Positions 32,608-41,937 of a DNA stretch of 64,000 nucleotides are shown piece by piece. Position numbers and translations under genes: made by a program. This DNA comes from JANQEU01 sp965228045 (GTDB lineage: Bacteria > Bacteroidota > Bacteroidia > Cytophagales > Cyclobacteriaceae), in the NCBI GenBank assembly GCA_965228045.1, contig OZ245789.1:124001-188000 (forward strand), written 5' to 3'. The notes under the pieces were generated by a model. That model saw nothing but the letters and a program-made list of their open reading frames with translations, was not told the origin of the DNA and ran no database searches. Each line of letters begins with the position of its first letter. Position 1 is the first letter of the stretch.

Positions 32608-33377
32608 CAGATTGATCCGGTTCTTCCTCCATCTACCGGGATGGATGTACCATTGATGTATGCTGCATGGTCCGAACATAAAAACGCCGCCAATGCACCA
32701 AGTTCCTCCGGTCGACCAAATCTTTTTGCAGGAACAGACTGCTTCATTTCATCCTCAACTTCAGTGACTGACACCCCTTTTCTCTCTGCGATGCTCTCAA
32801 TTAATCCCTTAAGTCTGTTTGTTTCAATCGGTCCCGGTAAGATATTGTTGACTGTAATTCCGTATTGTGCTAATTCATTGGACATGGTTTTGGACCATGA
32901 AGCCATCGCCCCTCGAACCGTATTACTGACCCCCAATCCCGGAATGGGTATTTTGACTGAAGTGGAGATAATGTTGATGATTCTACCGTACTGTTTTTCC
33001 CTCATTGACGGCACTGTCCACTTTGCCAGCGCATGACTTGTCTTGAGATGAATGTCAATTGCATTCTGAAATGACTCCCATTCAGCTTCAGATGCCAGAC
33101 CCGGAGGAGGCCCTCCGGCATTATTGACCAGGATATCGAACTTTTCGTTTTTGATTCGCTCCTCACATGCCAGGATTTGACCGTAATCTGAAAAGTCAGC
33201 CACAAGATAACTGGCTAACTTACCGATTTCGTCAACGGCCTTTTTAAGGGATTCCTCAGACCGTGATATTAATACAACCTCACATTCCTGATCTGCCAAT
33301 TGTGTGGCAATAGCGAGTCCAATTCCCTGGGTACTTCCCCCAATCAAAGCCTTCTTTCCTTTTAAACTTAAGTTCAT
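32607..33377 (-). CDS. SDR-family oxidoreductase, kynurenine locus
   Basis: 256 residues of the classical SDR type: cofactor motif GGSTQGIGLAIA (about 12-24), NNAGGPP around 84-90, the active-site region with IINIIST and the unusual VKIPIPGLGVSNTVRG where the usual Tyr-x-x-x-Lys motif (YxxxK) is expected, and a PGPIETNR motif. No YxxxK catalytic pair is evident, so its chemistry may differ from standard SDR enzymes. It shares its operon with AMSDH and is divergent from nbaC, suggesting a step in tryptophan degradation, but the exact reaction is unknown. Confidence 0.8.
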   Translation of the reverse strand: MNLSLKGKKALIGGSTQGIGLAIATQLADQECEVVLISRSEESLKKAVDEIGKLASYLVADFSDYGQILACEERIKNEKFDILVNNAGGPPPGLASEAEWESFQNAIDIHLKTSHALAKWTVPSMREKQYGRIINIISTSVKIPIPGLGVSNTVRGAMASWSKTMSNELAQYGITVNNILPGPIETNRLKGLIESIAERKGVSVTEVEDEMKQSVPAKRFGRPEELGALAAFLCSDHAAYINGTSIPVDGGRTGSI

Positions 33378-33424
33378 CAATGTTGGTTAATTTTACATCT
33401 AAGGTATCGAAAATCAAATGTCTT

Positions 33425-33955
33425 ATGGCAATCAAAAGACCCTTTAATCTTCAGCAGTGGATAGATGAGAACAGGGACATTCTTAAACCTCCTGTTGGCA
33501 ATAAAAATCTTTACAAGGACGCCGGTGACTACATCGTGATGATCGTGGGTGGACCCAATGCAAGAAAAGATTATCACTTCAATGAGACCGAGGAACTCTT
33601 TTATCAGATCGAAGGAGATATCCTTGTCAAAATTCAGGAAGACGGGAAAGCAGTGGATGTACCCATAAAAGCAGGAGAAATGTTCTTATTGCCTGCCAGG
33701 GTACCGCATTCTCCCATCAGAAGTGCCGGGTCGGTCGGTCTGGTAGTTGAACGCAAGCGTCAGGATGACCATCAGGATGGGCTCATGTGGTTTTGCGATA
33801 ACTGTAATCATAAACTCCACGATACCTACTTTCATCTGACCAATATTGAAAAAGATTTCCTGCCAAGATTTCGCGAATTTTACGGATCCGAAGATATGCG
33901 CACCTGTCGTAATTGTGGTACGGTGATGGAAGCTGACGAGAGGTTTGTAGATTAA
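33425..33955 (+). CDS. nbaC: 3-hydroxyanthranilate 3,4-dioxygenase
   Basis: 176 residues. A cupin ring-cleaving dioxygenase that turns 3-hydroxyanthranilate into 2-amino-3-carboxymuconate semialdehyde. Iron ligands are H51 and E57 in YHFNETEELFY and H95 in VPHSP. A C-terminal rubredoxin-like knuckle with C124/C127 (CDNC) and C161/C164 (CRNC) is typical of the bacterial form. The ATG at 33425 is chosen because the family starts with ...RPFNLQQWIDEN; an ATG 15 codons earlier would use the divergent SDR gene's start region. Followed after five bases by kynU. Confidence 0.95.
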   Translation: MAIKRPFNLQQWIDENRDILKPPVGNKNLYKDAGDYIVMIVGGPNARKDYHFNETEELFYQIEGDILVKIQEDGKAVDVPIKAGEMFLLPARVPHSPIRSAGSVGLVVERKRQDDHQDGLMWFCDNCNHKLHDTYFHLTNIEKDFLPRFREFYGSEDMRTCRNCGTVMEADERFVD

Positions 33956-33960
33956 AATTG

Positions 33961-35262
33961 ATGACTTACGAATTTACGCCTGAGTTTGCGTCAAAACTTG
34001 ACACTGAAGACAAACTAAGTAGTTTCCGATCGAAATTTTTTATTCCTCAGAAAAAGGGAAAAGATGTAATCTATCTCTGCGGCAATTCCCTGGGTCTTCA
34101 ACCAAAAGCAGCAAGAGAGAACATCGACCAATTTCTTGAAAAATGGAAAACCCAGGCAGTTGAAGGGCATTTCACCGATCCAGATCCCTGGGTTGATTAT
34201 CACGAATTGGGACGGGAGACGGTGTCCGAATTGATTGGTGCCCGGACGGAAGAGGTGGTCATCATGAATTCACTTACCGTGAACCTGCACCTAATGCTTG
34301 CCTCTTTTTATAATCCGACCGCAAAGAAGAATAAGATACTCATAGAGCAGGGGGCGTTCCCCAGTGACCATTTTGCGGTAAGCACCTTCATGGAACTAAA
34401 GGGAGTAAGCCCAAAAGATCATCTCGTAGAAGTTCCGTATAGTGAGGACTCTCCCTTACAGGAAGATTCAATTCTGGAAATGATTGAATCGTACAAGGAT
34501 GAGCTGGCTTTGGTCATGCTTCCTGGTGTTCAGTACTACACAGGTCAGGTATTGGACATACAAGCCATCACCAGGAAATGCCATGAATATGATATGGTTG
34601 CCGGCTTTGATTTGGCTCATGCTATTGGAAACATCCCTATGAATCTTCATGAAGACCAGGTCGACTTTGCTGTTTGGTGCAGCTATAAATATCTGAATTC
34701 AGGACCGGGCAATGTAGCTGGTGTTTTCATTCATCAGAATCACAATCAAGATACTCACAAATTACGGTTGGGCGGTTGGTGGGGCCAACGACCTGACATT
34801 AGATTTTTGATGGAGACCCGGTTTCAACCTATGACAGGTGCGGGTGGCTGGATGCTGTCAAACGTCAATGTTCTTGCCAATACCACGCACATTGCATCTC
34901 TTGACATCTTCAAAGAAGCGGGTATTAAAAACTTACGACAAAAGAGTTTACATCTGACCGGGTATCTGGCGTACCTGCTGCATACATCTGATCTGATCAG
35001 AGAAAACGTTCAAATTATAACGCCTGCGGAAACTCATCGCAGGGGTTGTCAGCTTTCTCTGTATCTGGAAAAAGATGGCAAAAAGGTTTTTGATTACCTG
35101 ACGGAAAATGGAGTTGTCCTGGATTGGAGAGAGTCTAACCTTAAGGGAAATGGCTCTGGTATCATAAGAGTAGCACCAACTCCACTTTACAACAAGTTCA
35201 GTGAGGTCTATGAATTCGTCAAACTACTGGAGCACGCTTTAACAAATGTCCGCGAACAATAA
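33961..35262 (+). CDS. kynU: Kynureninase
   Basis: 433 residues. A PLP enzyme that splits 3-hydroxykynurenine to 3-hydroxyanthranilate and alanine (or kynurenine to anthranilate). Motifs: YLCGNSLGLQPK (about 37-48), DPWVDYHE, MNSLTVNLHLM, FDLAHAIGN, and the PLP-binding lysine in VWCSYKYLNSGPGN. RLGGWWGQRPDIRF and EDSILEM are also typical. The ATG at 33961 is preferred over the TTG one codon before. Its end overlaps kmo by 17 bases, so nbaC-kynU-kmo is one operon. Confidence 0.96.
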   Translation: MTYEFTPEFASKLDTEDKLSSFRSKFFIPQKKGKDVIYLCGNSLGLQPKAARENIDQFLEKWKTQAVEGHFTDPDPWVDYHELGRETVSELIGARTEEVVIMNSLTVNLHLMLASFYNPTAKKNKILIEQGAFPSDHFAVSTFMELKGVSPKDHLVEVPYSEDSPLQEDSILEMIESYKDELALVMLPGVQYYTGQVLDIQAITRKCHEYDMVAGFDLAHAIGNIPMNLHEDQVDFAVWCSYKYLNSGPGNVAGVFIHQNHNQDTHKLRLGGWWGQRPDIRFLMETRFQPMTGAGGWMLSNVNVLANTTHIASLDIFKEAGIKNLRQKSLHLTGYLAYLLHTSDLIRENVQIITPAETHRRGCQLSLYLEKDGKKVFDYLTENGVVLDWRESNLKGNGSGIIRVAPTPLYNKFSEVYEFVKLLEHALTNVREQ

Positions 35263-36547
35263 TGTGAATATTCTCGGAGCCGGTTTGGCTGGCTCCCTTT
35301 TGGCAACCACATTATCCCAAAATGGCCAAAATGTCGATGTCTATGAAAAACGATCTGATCCGAGGGAGAACATTTCCGATGTGGGCAGGTCAATCAATCT
35401 TGCTTTAAGTCACAGAGGGATAAGGGCTCTGGAATTTGCCAGGGTCATGGAAGATGTGCGACCTCTGCTGATCCCCATGCATGGGAGGATGATCCACGAC
35501 CTTCAAGGCAATACTACCTTCCAGTCCTATGGGAACCAAAATCAATATATAAATTCCGTTTCCCGGGCAGACCTAAACAGAATTCTGATTGAAAAGGCCG
35601 AAAAAGCAGGAGCTAAATTCCACTTTGACAGCAAATGCGAATCCATCGATGACGACAATGGAAGCTTCAGGATCGCCAATAAGAATGAAGATATCAAAAG
35701 TGCAATATTGGTTGGGGCAGACGGGGCATTTTCAATGTTGAGAAAATCAATTCAAGGAAGGGATAGATTTAATTTCTCTCAATTTTACCTGGATCATGGC
35801 TATAAAGAGCTGGAGATGCCTCCGGTTAATGGTGTACACGCTTTGGAAAAAAACTATTTGCATATATGGCCGAGGGGTGACTTTATGCTGATTGCATTAC
35901 CAAATCCCAATGGCACTTTTACCTGCACCCTGTTTCTTTCTTTCTTACGATTCGAGCAGATTGGAAATAACCCTAAATCATTCTTTGAAGAGCATTTCCA
36001 GGATGTCCCTACATTGATTCCGGATTTACAATCACAATGGAATTCAAACCCCACATCTTCGCTGGTAACCATAAAATGTGGTCCCTGGAACCGCAATAAC
36101 ACCTTGCTGATTGGGGATGCGGCCCATGCCATTGTGCCTTTTTACGGGCAGGGCATGAACGCAGCGTTTGAAGACTGTCGGATTCTAATGGAAATGCTTA
36201 AAGCTTCCGGGATGGACTGGGGCACGGTACTGGATGAGTTTTATGTTCGCAGAAAACCTGATACGGATGCCATTTCAGAGCTTGCCATGCGAAATTTTCT
36301 GGAAATGCGTGATCATGTAGGAGACAAAGCATTTCTGGAAAGGAAAGAGGCTGATGCAGAATTACATGATAAGTATGGTGAAAAGTGGATCCCTACCTAC
36401 AGCATGGTCACTTTTACCGACATTCCTTATAGCCAGGCCCTTGCACAGAGCAACTTACAAGAATCTATTTTGATCAATGCTCAAAAACAAGGCAATCTGA
36501 ATGACTATGAGAGAATACTGAACGAACTAATAAGTAGTCAGGCTTAA
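35246..36547 (+). CDS. kmo: Kynurenine 3-monooxygenase
   Basis: 433 residues. An FAD- and NADPH-dependent aromatic hydroxylase that adds a hydroxyl to kynurenine. Motifs: FAD-binding GAGLAG (11-16), the substrate-side RSINLALSHRG (about 49-59), VGADGAFSMLRK with the DG motif, and GDAAHAIVPFYGQGMNAAFEDC with the GD motif. The C-terminal helix is loosely hydrophobic as in other KMOs that are membrane-attached. It is last in the operon and overlaps the convergent TerB-like gene by 21 bases. Confidence 0.96.
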   Translation: MSANNNVNILGAGLAGSLLATTLSQNGQNVDVYEKRSDPRENISDVGRSINLALSHRGIRALEFARVMEDVRPLLIPMHGRMIHDLQGNTTFQSYGNQNQYINSVSRADLNRILIEKAEKAGAKFHFDSKCESIDDDNGSFRIANKNEDIKSAILVGADGAFSMLRKSIQGRDRFNFSQFYLDHGYKELEMPPVNGVHALEKNYLHIWPRGDFMLIALPNPNGTFTCTLFLSFLRFEQIGNNPKSFFEEHFQDVPTLIPDLQSQWNSNPTSSLVTIKCGPWNRNNTLLIGDAAHAIVPFYGQGMNAAFEDCRILMEMLKASGMDWGTVLDEFYVRRKPDTDAISELAMRNFLEMRDHVGDKAFLERKEADAELHDKYGEKWIPTYSMVTFTDIPYSQALAQSNLQESILINAQKQGNLNDYERILNELISSQA

Positions 36548-36976
36548 TTCAGCAGAAAGCGTATCGATCATCCTTTGCTCATCTTCACAAATACCTTTGG
36601 CAATATTCGCGAATAGGTACATAGACTCTAAAACAAACTCTTTGTGCGATGGATCTTCTGCTAGTTTTACTTTCAGTTGACCCAAAAAATGCTCACTCCA
36701 TTTGTCAATGTTCTCAAGTAAGTGTCTGGCTTCCTCTTCTAGAAATGCAGTCAATAAGGCACTTCGATCATCCCCTAACTTTCCGTGATACTCGGCCACC
36801 AGAACCGAAATTGTATTTTGGATGGCCATCCATTCTTCCTTATCCAGAGTACCGTCACTCATGCACACCATGAGAGAAGGAAATAGCATCAGTAAATAAT
36901 CAAACTCCTCATCAGAGATCCTGATATCTCTCTCTGTGGCATAATGTTCAAATATTGAAAGCGTTTGTGTAGTCAT
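36527..36976 (-). CDS. TerB-like protein of unknown function
   Basis: 149 residues from the ATG at 36974-36976 (a longer form starting at 37015 has no support). All helical by eye, with MSDGTLDKEEW (about 38-48), which resembles the acidic DGxxxxxE loop of TerB/EF-hand-like domains, and a C-terminal LESMYLFANIAKGICEDEQRM. TerB-type domains occur in tellurite resistance and envelope stress modules, but no other ter gene is nearby. Cytoplasmic, solitary gene. Family assignment is tentative. Confidence 0.55.
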   Translation of the reverse strand: MTTQTLSIFEHYATERDIRISDEEFDYLLMLFPSLMVCMSDGTLDKEEWMAIQNTISVLVAEYHGKLGDDRSALLTAFLEEEARHLLENIDKWSEHFLGQLKVKLAEDPSHKEFVLESMYLFANIAKGICEDEQRMIDTLSAELSLTTY

Positions 36977-37107
36977 GAGCGGTGTGATTTTATGATTATA
37001 ATACAAATTTTTCATTAATTAATACCATTACTTTGAGTGATTGTAACCCTATAACGCGGAATTAATAGATTCCATTGTCAGCATTAACTAAAAAGAATGT
37101 TAAAAAA

Positions 37108-38562
37108 TCAGGGTAACGGAAGCTCGATTTCTTCCTCTGCCAGAAGGGTTTTGTAATTGTCGTAGGTCTGATGGATGTCCCTTACATAGTTTATGGGTTC
37201 GCTCCCTCTGCAATAGCCATACTGCACAACCGAATCAAGATAGAACTCAGGATCAGATTTTTTCAGGAGGAATTCAGAAACTGCAGACCAGTTTTCCGGA
37301 TCCTCTCCATATTTCTCTGCCAACCGAACGGCGTCGAACACATGACCATGTCCTACATTATAGGAAGCTAAAATAAATTTCCTTCTTTCCGCTCTATCCG
37401 AAACTTCCTCCAGCCACATATTCTGGAGCCATTGGAGATGGGCTACAGCAGCCTGCAGATTTTGTTCCGGGTCTTCGAGCTTCGTTACGCCATATTCTGC
37501 ACCAGTTGTGGGTAAGACTTGCATTAAACCCACGGCCCCGACCCATGAAACGGCATCCGGATCAAACTTCGATTCCCTGAAAACCTGTGAAGCCAATAGC
37601 TTCCAGTCCCATCCCAGCTTCTCGGCAGCTTGCTTAATAAGTTCGTCGTAAGGAGATATTTCTCCTCCACCAAGAGAACTAAACTCGCTTCTATGGAATC
37701 TTTTGATCCGGGAACTTTTGAAGTACTTGTCGTAAATCACATAATAGTCGGCAGTTTTTCTCATGGCAATGATCCAGTCGTTCAGTACCTGCTGCAGGCT
37801 ATCACTGTTTTTTCGTATACCCCAGGCAATTTGCTGAGGGAAACTGACTGGAACTTCAATATCCAGTATTGGATAATAAGAAGCATTTACAGCAGCCACA
37901 TCCTCTTCCGCAACTGTGTATTCAATCTCTCCCTGGGCAACTTTCTTTATGATGGCCTCTGTCTCCAACTCCGGATCTTCCTCCACGATGATAATATCTC
38001 CTCCTAGTTCTTCGGACAAATTATGAAGACGGTCCACGTACGAGGTCTGATATCTAACATGGACCTCCTTGCCAATAAGATTCACCAGATCACGCAGCAG
38101 GTAATTTTCTATTTCATGTAGTTTCATATCACGCCAGTCGTCCGGTTTTTTTTGGACAAGGACCTGGCGAACCAGATTATGGTAATGTGTGAACTTTATG
38201 CGTTCCCTTCTCTCCTTGGTGACGGTCAGGTTATAAGCCATAATATCTCCTCTACCGTCATTAAGCATCTCAAATGCCTGTTCAAGATTAGGGACGATTT
38301 CTACCCGTAATCCTATGCCATGTTTATCCGTGAATTTTTCAAGAAGTTCGTATTCATAGCCCATCGTTTTTCCTTTGTAAAGAAATAATCCGGTGGAACT
38401 ATTGTCCATCAGGGCTATCAGGTAGCCTCTCTCAATAATTTGGTCAAGATCGAAATCAACAACCCTTTCTTCAATTTCGATATTGGGTTTTAGTGAATCT
38501 TGTCTCGATTGTTTACAAGATAGGAAAGTGCATAAAGCCATTGTGATGGCAATCCACCTCAT
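37108..38562 (-). CDS. mltF: Lipoprotein lytic transglycosylase, MltF type
   Basis: 484 residues with a lipobox FLSC (Cys16). A periplasmic solute-binding-like (SBP_bac_3) domain of about residues 40-285 is joined to an SLT lysozyme-like domain with catalytic glutamate in FRESKFDPDAVSW, GLMQVLPTTGAEYG, and ASYNVGHGHV. MltF cleaves peptidoglycan glycan strands with formation of anhydro-muropeptides, and the first domain regulates activity. It lies 33 bases downstream of dxs on the same strand and may be cotranscribed with it. Confidence 0.94.
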   Translation of the reverse strand: MRWIAITMALCTFLSCKQSRQDSLKPNIEIEERVVDFDLDQIIERGYLIALMDNSSTGLFLYKGKTMGYEYELLEKFTDKHGIGLRVEIVPNLEQAFEMLNDGRGDIMAYNLTVTKERRERIKFTHYHNLVRQVLVQKKPDDWRDMKLHEIENYLLRDLVNLIGKEVHVRYQTSYVDRLHNLSEELGGDIIIVEEDPELETEAIIKKVAQGEIEYTVAEEDVAAVNASYYPILDIEVPVSFPQQIAWGIRKNSDSLQQVLNDWIIAMRKTADYYVIYDKYFKSSRIKRFHRSEFSSLGGGEISPYDELIKQAAEKLGWDWKLLASQVFRESKFDPDAVSWVGAVGLMQVLPTTGAEYGVTKLEDPEQNLQAAVAHLQWLQNMWLEEVSDRAERRKFILASYNVGHGHVFDAVRLAEKYGEDPENWSAVSEFLLKKSDPEFYLDSVVQYGYCRGSEPINYVRDIHQTYDNYKTLLAEEEIELPLP

Positions 38563-38595
38563 ATATTAAAACGTTGGTAACTTCTTACTAAATGA

Positions 38596-40503
38596 TCAGA
38601 CAAGCTGCGTGTTCAAGACACTCATGACCGCCTGATAAATGCCTTCCGGATCAAAGCCGCATTCCCTCTGTAATTCTAACTGCTCTCCGTGCTCCACAAT
38701 TCTATCCGGTATTCCAAGCCTTCTGAGTTTGGCATGGTAACCATGATCCGCCATAAACTCCAGAATCGCCGATCCAAATCCTCCCATGAGGCACCCATCT
38801 TCGACCGTTATTACATACTTATGGTTTTGGAACACACGATGCAAAAGTTGCTCATCAAGTGGCTTCACATATCGCATGTCATATTGACTGATGTCAATGT
38901 CTTCGTTGCTTAGTCTTTGGCGAACTTCCGTAGCATAATTACCTACATGCCCGATAGTTAAAATCGCAAGATCCTTTCCTTCATGTATAGTTCGTCCTTG
39001 CCCAATCTCTAATTTCTTGAATGGAGTTCTCCAGTTTGGCATGACACCCTTACCACGTGGATATCTAATGCTAAAAGGCCCCTGGTACAATGAAGCAGTG
39101 TACATCAGATCCCTGAGCTCCTCTTCATTCATAGGAGCGCTTACCACAAGATTTGGTACGCTTCGCATAAATGCAATATCATAAGCTCCATGATGCGTAG
39201 GTCCATCGGCACCGGCAAAACCAGCCCTATCGAGACAAAATGTAACGGGAAGATTCTGAATACAAACATCATGTATTACCTGATCATATGCCCGCTGCAT
39301 AAACGTGCTGTAGATATTACAAAAAGGATGCGTTCCTTGTGTAGCCAAACCAGCCGAGAAGGTCACAGCGTGCTGCTCCGCAATACCCACGTCAAACGCC
39401 CTTTCCGGCATTTTCTTCATCATGATGTTCATGGATGAACCTGAAGGCATTGCCGGTGTGATTCCAACAATTTTTTCGTCATTTTCAGCCAATTCCACCA
39501 GAGTATGACCAAATACATCCTGGTATTTTGGTGGCTCCGGAACATCAGAAACCTTCTTGTGGATTTCACCGGTTAGTTTATCAAATTTACCTGGAGCGTG
39601 CCATGTTGTTTGATTCTCCTCCGCATTCTTATATCCCTTGCCTTTTAACGTTACTGCGTGTAATATTTTCGGTCCGGGAATGTCTTTTAGGTCTCTTAAA
39701 ACGCTCACGAGGTGATTTACGTCATGCCCGTCCACCGGACCAAAGTATCTGAGATTTAATGACTCGAAGAGATTGCTTTGCTTCAGAAAGAGCGATTTCA
39801 TGCTGCTTTCGATGTTTGCCACAATCTCTCTGGCATCCGGACCGAACTTACTGATCTTACCAAGAACCTTCCATACCTCATCTCGGAATCGATTGTAGGT
39901 ATGCGAGGTAGTAATATCCGTTAAATAGTCCTTCAATGCCCCAACGTTCGGATCAATGGACATGCAGTTGTCGTTCAATATGATCAGAAGATTAGAGTTG
40001 GAGACACCAGCATGGTTCATTGCCTCAAAAGCCATACCTCCGGTCATAGCCCCATCACCGATGACTGCTATGTTGTGGTTGTTTTTTCCCTGGAGTTCAT
40101 TAGAGATCGCCATCCCCAATGCCGCCGATATTGAAGTCGATGAGTGTCCTACTCCAAAGGAATCGTACTCACTTTCTTTTCTTTTTGGAAAACCGGAAAT
40201 TCCACCATAGACTCGATTGGAAGGAAATACTTCTCTTCGACCCGTCAGTATTTTATGACCGTAAGCCTGGTGACCTACGTCCCAAACCAATTGATCTACC
40301 GGCGTATTAAACACATAGTGGAGCGCCACAGTGAGTTCTACCACACCCAGGCTGGCACCAAAATGACCTCCATACACTGAGACATTATCAATGATAAAGT
40401 CTCTCAGTTCAGTGCAGACTTGAGCTAACTCGTGTTCCTGTAGTTTCTTAAGGTCATCCGGAGAGTCAATCGCTGCCAGTAGTTTACCAGGCTTAATATC
40501 CAT
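38596..40503 (-). CDS. dxs: 1-deoxy-D-xylulose-5-phosphate synthase
   Basis: 635 residues, standard length. Joins pyruvate and glyceraldehyde-3-phosphate in the first step of the MEP isoprenoid pathway, using thiamine diphosphate. Motifs: WDVGHQAYGHKILTGRR, GVGHSSTSISAALGMA, the ThDP/Mg motif GDGAMTGGMAFEAMNHAG with downstream ILNDN, and the transketolase-like FCLDRAGFAGADGPTHHGAYD. The start ATG at 40501-40503 is followed by ...KPGKLLAAIDSPDDL, a normal Dxs beginning. Divergent from scpA. Confidence 0.97.
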   Translation of the reverse strand: MDIKPGKLLAAIDSPDDLKKLQEHELAQVCTELRDFIIDNVSVYGGHFGASLGVVELTVALHYVFNTPVDQLVWDVGHQAYGHKILTGRREVFPSNRVYGGISGFPKRKESEYDSFGVGHSSTSISAALGMAISNELQGKNNHNIAVIGDGAMTGGMAFEAMNHAGVSNSNLLIILNDNCMSIDPNVGALKDYLTDITTSHTYNRFRDEVWKVLGKISKFGPDAREIVANIESSMKSLFLKQSNLFESLNLRYFGPVDGHDVNHLVSVLRDLKDIPGPKILHAVTLKGKGYKNAEENQTTWHAPGKFDKLTGEIHKKVSDVPEPPKYQDVFGHTLVELAENDEKIVGITPAMPSGSSMNIMMKKMPERAFDVGIAEQHAVTFSAGLATQGTHPFCNIYSTFMQRAYDQVIHDVCIQNLPVTFCLDRAGFAGADGPTHHGAYDIAFMRSVPNLVVSAPMNEEELRDLMYTASLYQGPFSIRYPRGKGVMPNWRTPFKKLEIGQGRTIHEGKDLAILTIGHVGNYATEVRQRLSNEDIDISQYDMRYVKPLDEQLLHRVFQNHKYVITVEDGCLMGGFGSAILEFMADHGYHAKLRRLGIPDRIVEHGEQLELQRECGFDPEGIYQAVMSVLNTQLV

Positions 40504-40549
40504 ATGTCAGAAAACGTCCGTGCAAAATTCTTTTACAACTAAAGTGGTT

Positions 40550-40578
40550 TTGATCTTTTACGGCTTGAAATAATCTTG
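40550..40578 (+). promoter_or_regulatory. Candidate promoter of scpA
   Basis: TTG at 40550-40552 and TAATCTTG at 40571-40578 (7 of 8 to TAnnTTTG), 18 bases apart. The start codon lies about 50 bases downstream. Weak evidence. Confidence 0.3.
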
Positions 40579-40629
40579 CAAATTTAAGGGAATTTCGCAA
40601 TCCCAACATTTTACTTAATCCAAAGGTTC

Positions 40630-41388
40630 GTGATCGAAGAAAAAGAAAAGTTCGAAATCAAATTGCCGTTGTTTGAAGGTCCATTCGACCTTCTGCTTTT
40701 TTTTATCGAACGAGATGAGTTGGATATTTATGATATCCCCATCTCAAAAATTACGGATGACTTCCTGGGTTACATTCATCAAATGGAAAAATTGAATGTG
40801 GAAATCGCCAGTGAATTCATACTTGTAGCAGCTACCCTGATGCGAATAAAAGCTAAGATGCTGCTTCCTCGTCCGGTCCTTGATGAAGAGGGGAATGAAG
40901 TTGATCCAAGAGAAGAACTGGTCAAACACCTGTTGGAATATAAGAAGTACAAGTCGGTAATAGGTGAACTAAGTCAACTCGAAATCGACAGATTGAACCG
41001 GGAAAAGAGGGGCAACCTATTTGAAGAAATAAAGTCTCTTTCTGCGGCTGTCGATGTGGAGTCCGAACTGCAAGATCTGGACCTTTACAAATTGATGAAA
41101 GTGCTGGAAAGGGTAATGACCCGTTATGAGGACGAAAAAAGAAAGCCCATCCATCAGGTAGTGCAGTACCCTTATACTATTGAGGGTCAAAAAGAAAACC
41201 TGATCAAAAGAATGTATAAGTCTCCTGATCAGCGCGTTTCTTTCAAGGACCTGGTAAAAGAAAAACCAGAAAAAATTCTGGTTATCTTCAATTTCCTGGC
41301 TATACTTGAATTACTTCAACTTAGCCGCATTACCCTAATTCTTGGAGAGGGATTCAATAATTTCTGGATCGAGCCAAAAGTGGATTAA
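40630..41388 (+). CDS. scpA: Segregation and condensation protein A
   Basis: 252 residues; kleisin subunit of the SMC-ScpA-ScpB condensin that organises chromosome segregation. The N-terminal SMC-contacting part has LPLFEGPFDLLLFFIERDELDIYDIPI, followed by EFILVAATLMRIKAKMLLPRP, and a C-terminal winged-helix half (KDLVKEKPEKILVIFNFLAILELLQL). The start is a GTG at 40630; an internal start would remove the conserved N-terminus. ScpB is not in the window. It converges on ndk with a four-base overlap. Confidence 0.95.
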   Translation: MIEEKEKFEIKLPLFEGPFDLLLFFIERDELDIYDIPISKITDDFLGYIHQMEKLNVEIASEFILVAATLMRIKAKMLLPRPVLDEEGNEVDPREELVKHLLEYKKYKSVIGELSQLEIDRLNREKRGNLFEEIKSLSAAVDVESELQDLDLYKLMKVLERVMTRYEDEKRKPIHQVVQYPYTIEGQKENLIKRMYKSPDQRVSFKDLVKEKPEKILVIFNFLAILELLQLSRITLILGEGFNNFWIEPKVD

Positions 41389-41804
41389 ATGATTTCCAGC
41401 TGGGAGAAGAAAAATGAGCCCTCAATAGCCGCATTTTCATCAGAATCCGAGCCATGAATGGCATTGGCCTCGATGGATTTGGCAAATAGATTTCTGATTG
41501 TTCCTTTCTCTGCTTTTGCGGGATCAGTGGCGCCAATTAATTTTCTGAAATCTTCTACCGCATTTTCTTTCTCCAGTATCATGGCGATGATTGGACCAGA
41601 TGACATATAAGTCACCAAATCATTGTAGAAAGGCCTTTCTTTATGTACCGCATAGAAAGCTCCTGCTGTCTTGGCAGTAAGTTGTGTAAGCTTCATTGCT
41701 TTGACTGAGAATCCTGCCTCCTCAATCATTTTGATTATCGGACCGGAATTCCCCGCACCAAATGCATCCGGTTTTATCATTGTAAATGTCCTGTTCGTAG
41801 CCAT
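41385..41804 (-). CDS. ndk: Nucleoside diphosphate kinase
   Basis: 139 residues, usual length. Transfers the gamma phosphate between nucleoside triphosphates and diphosphates through a phosphohistidine; the active histidine lies in EANAIHGSDS near residue 116. FTMIKPDAF at the start and SSGPIIAMILEKENAV in the middle are conserved. A -7 box TATTTTTG lies about 32 bases upstream of the start codon. The reading frame is complete and shows nothing unusual. Confidence 0.97.
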   Translation of the reverse strand: MATNRTFTMIKPDAFGAGNSGPIIKMIEEAGFSVKAMKLTQLTAKTAGAFYAVHKERPFYNDLVTYMSSGPIIAMILEKENAVEDFRKLIGATDPAKAEKGTIRNLFAKSIEANAIHGSDSDENAAIEGSFFFSQLEII

Positions 41805-41836
41805 GTGTATTTTTTATGAGTTTTTAAAAACGGCTG

Positions 41837-41844
41837 CAAAAATA
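41837..41844 (-). promoter_or_regulatory. Candidate -7 box of ndk
   Basis: The minus strand reads TATTTTTG, a match to TAnnTTTG, 32 bases upstream of the ndk ATG. A TTG lies upstream but at only 15 bases spacing, so the -33 part is uncertain. Confidence 0.35.
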
Positions 41845-41875
41845 ATACTTTCACGATTCCAAGAACTCTTTTCGG

Positions 41876-41883
41876 TAATTTTG
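41876..41883 (+). promoter_or_regulatory. Candidate -7 box of the nrnA operon
   Basis: TAATTTTG matches TAnnTTTG fully and lies 54 bases before the nrnA ATG. No convincing TTG -33 element is seen at the proper spacing. Confidence 0.35.
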
Positions 41884-41937
41884 TAATTCAAAGTATTATT
41901 TAGAGTTTTGCCGTTCTTTAATGCCACCGGCGGCTGG

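Noticed and set aside
36527..36976. Tellurite resistance function for the TerB-like gene
   Set aside because: Only a weak acidic loop resembles TerB, and no other ter genes are near.
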